A DNA stretch of 56,470 nucleotides from positions 1 through 56,470 of the forward strand of contig NZ_LZMC01000072.1 in assembly GCF_001668615.1 (NCBI RefSeq). The letters are read 5' to 3'. The stretch comes from Mycobacterium sp. 1274761.0 (GTDB lineage Bacteria > Actinomycetota > Actinomycetes > Mycobacteriales > Mycobacteriaceae). Shown in pieces: positions 55,858 to 56,470 of this stretch. Each line of letters starts with the position of its first letter. The first letter of the stretch is position 1. Made by a program: the position numbers and the translations under genes. The notes beneath the pieces are model-generated. The model saw only the letters and a program-made list of their open reading frames with translations. It searched no databases and had not been told where the DNA came from.

Positions 55858-56470
55858 CTAGCCGCGGGTGACCCTCTCCATCTCCCTGCGGCGCTGAAGC
55901 TTTGCCTCGTCGGGGTGGGCGACCTGCACCAGCGATGCGCCCGCGATCAGCGGCGCCAGCAGGTTGTCGACGAGTGCGTCGGGGCTGTCCCACGCCGCGG
56001 TCGAGAGCACTCGATCGTCACCGGTGAAACCCTGCGCTGCGGCGGAATCACTTGCCGCAGTGATGATATCGCTCACCGACAGGCCGTGCAGCGCCGGTCC
56101 GGGGGCACGCTCCGGGATGATCTGGTCGCCGTGCACACGTACGGCTGTCGCGTAGTCGGTGACCCCGACCGGTACGTCGGCTGCCGGCTTGCCGAACGGG
56201 TCCAGCGACAGCACGGCGATCTCGCCCGCGCCGACCGCAGCGTCGGCATCCGCCAGGCGGTCCTCGGTGCACAGTGCGACGTCCGCTTCGCCGGGGCCGA
56301 GCACGACCTCGGCGCCGATGTACCAGGTCCCCAGCAGCACCGCGGCGGTCTGCCAGTGCGCGGGCAGCAGCACGGCGATCCGGCTGTGCGGCCCGGCGCC
56401 GAGTTCGTCGCGAAGGAGGTTGGCGGTCTTGGCCGCCCAGTTGGCCAGCGTCACTGTCGACAGCTCGATC
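55858..56470 (-). CDS. TIGR03089-type AMP-binding-domain-like protein, partial
   Basis: About 200 residues to the window edge; the gene continues beyond it. VTLANWAAKTANLLRDELGAGPHSRIAVLLPAHWQTAAVLLGTWYIGAEVVLG resembles the N-terminal part of AMP-forming ligases, but the catalytic adenylation motifs are missing, as in the TIGR03089 family found in mycobacteria. The C-terminal end is AKLQRRREMERVTRG. An ATG-like start MTLANW at 56454 is internal to a longer frame reaching the window end. Function unknown. Confidence 0.72.
   Translation of the reverse strand, partial: IELSTVTLANWAAKTANLLRDELGAGPHSRIAVLLPAHWQTAAVLLGTWYIGAEVVLGPGEADVALCTEDRLADADAAVGAGEIAVLSLDPFGKPAADVPVGVTDYATAVRVHGDQIIPERAPGPALHGLSVSDIITAASDSAAAQGFTGDDRVLSTAAWDSPDALVDNLLAPLIAGASLVQVAHPDEAKLQRRREMERVTRG

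Overview
The window is high-GC actinobacterial DNA and its gene content is mycobacterial. Much of it is in the gene order known from Mycobacterium tuberculosis: lpdA, glpD2, an RluA-like enzyme, nei2, lhr and a TetR regulator, then (after a large insertion) rsbW, sigF, accA3, a SufE-like gene, sseA, maf, accE5, accD5, birA, a PH-domain gene, a GtrA gene, purK, purE and fadE25. A multicopper oxidase and a TIGR03089-type gene close the window. Extra genes such as topoisomerase IB and the sugar cluster suggest a non-tuberculous, probably fast-growing (Mycolicibacterium-type) species. Family assignments were made by reading the proteins, without database searches.

Layout. 1-419: a fold-back inversion of lpdA, probably an assembly or amplification chimera at a contig end. 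343-9002: lpdA, glpD2, small metabolic genes, and a FabR/DesT-like regulator divergent from a DesA3-type desaturase and its reductase, with a FabR-like operator over the reductase start. 9072-18286: nei2, an SDR, a nitronate monooxygenase, lhr, an FAD oxidoreductase and a TetR regulator. 18361-23760: a stress-type block holding a membrane-anchored Mrr-like nuclease, a membrane protein, a flavodoxin-like protein, UsfY, CsbD, and a five-gene operon with a divergent NRAMP-family transporter and two PRC-barrel-like proteins. At least three sites here look like SigF promoters (GTTT, 15-16 bases, GGGWA). 23901-36922: a tightly overlapped sugar cluster. 36919-39784: topoisomerase IB and rsbW-sigF with a STAS protein. 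40070-50921: the acyl-CoA carboxylase/BirA neighbourhood with an inserted 13E12-type HNH gene. 51003-56470: purK-purE-fadE25, a small exported protein, a frameshifted multicopper oxidase and a partial TIGR03089 gene.

The most interesting part is the sugar cluster. It carries GmhA, a GmhB phosphatase fused to a GT2 glycosyltransferase, an HldE-type kinase/adenylyltransferase and two GT9 heptosyltransferase-like enzymes, which together predict an ADP-heptose route in a mycobacterium. The same run encodes UDP-glucose dehydrogenase and a UDP-xylose-synthase-like enzyme, a NodU-type carbamoyltransferase, two GT4 enzymes and an oppositely oriented GT2. I infer an undescribed heptose- and possibly xylose-containing, carbamoylated glycoconjugate. 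The cluster lies between usfY and rsbW-sigF, which are adjacent in M. tuberculosis, so it looks like an insertion into the sigF locus.
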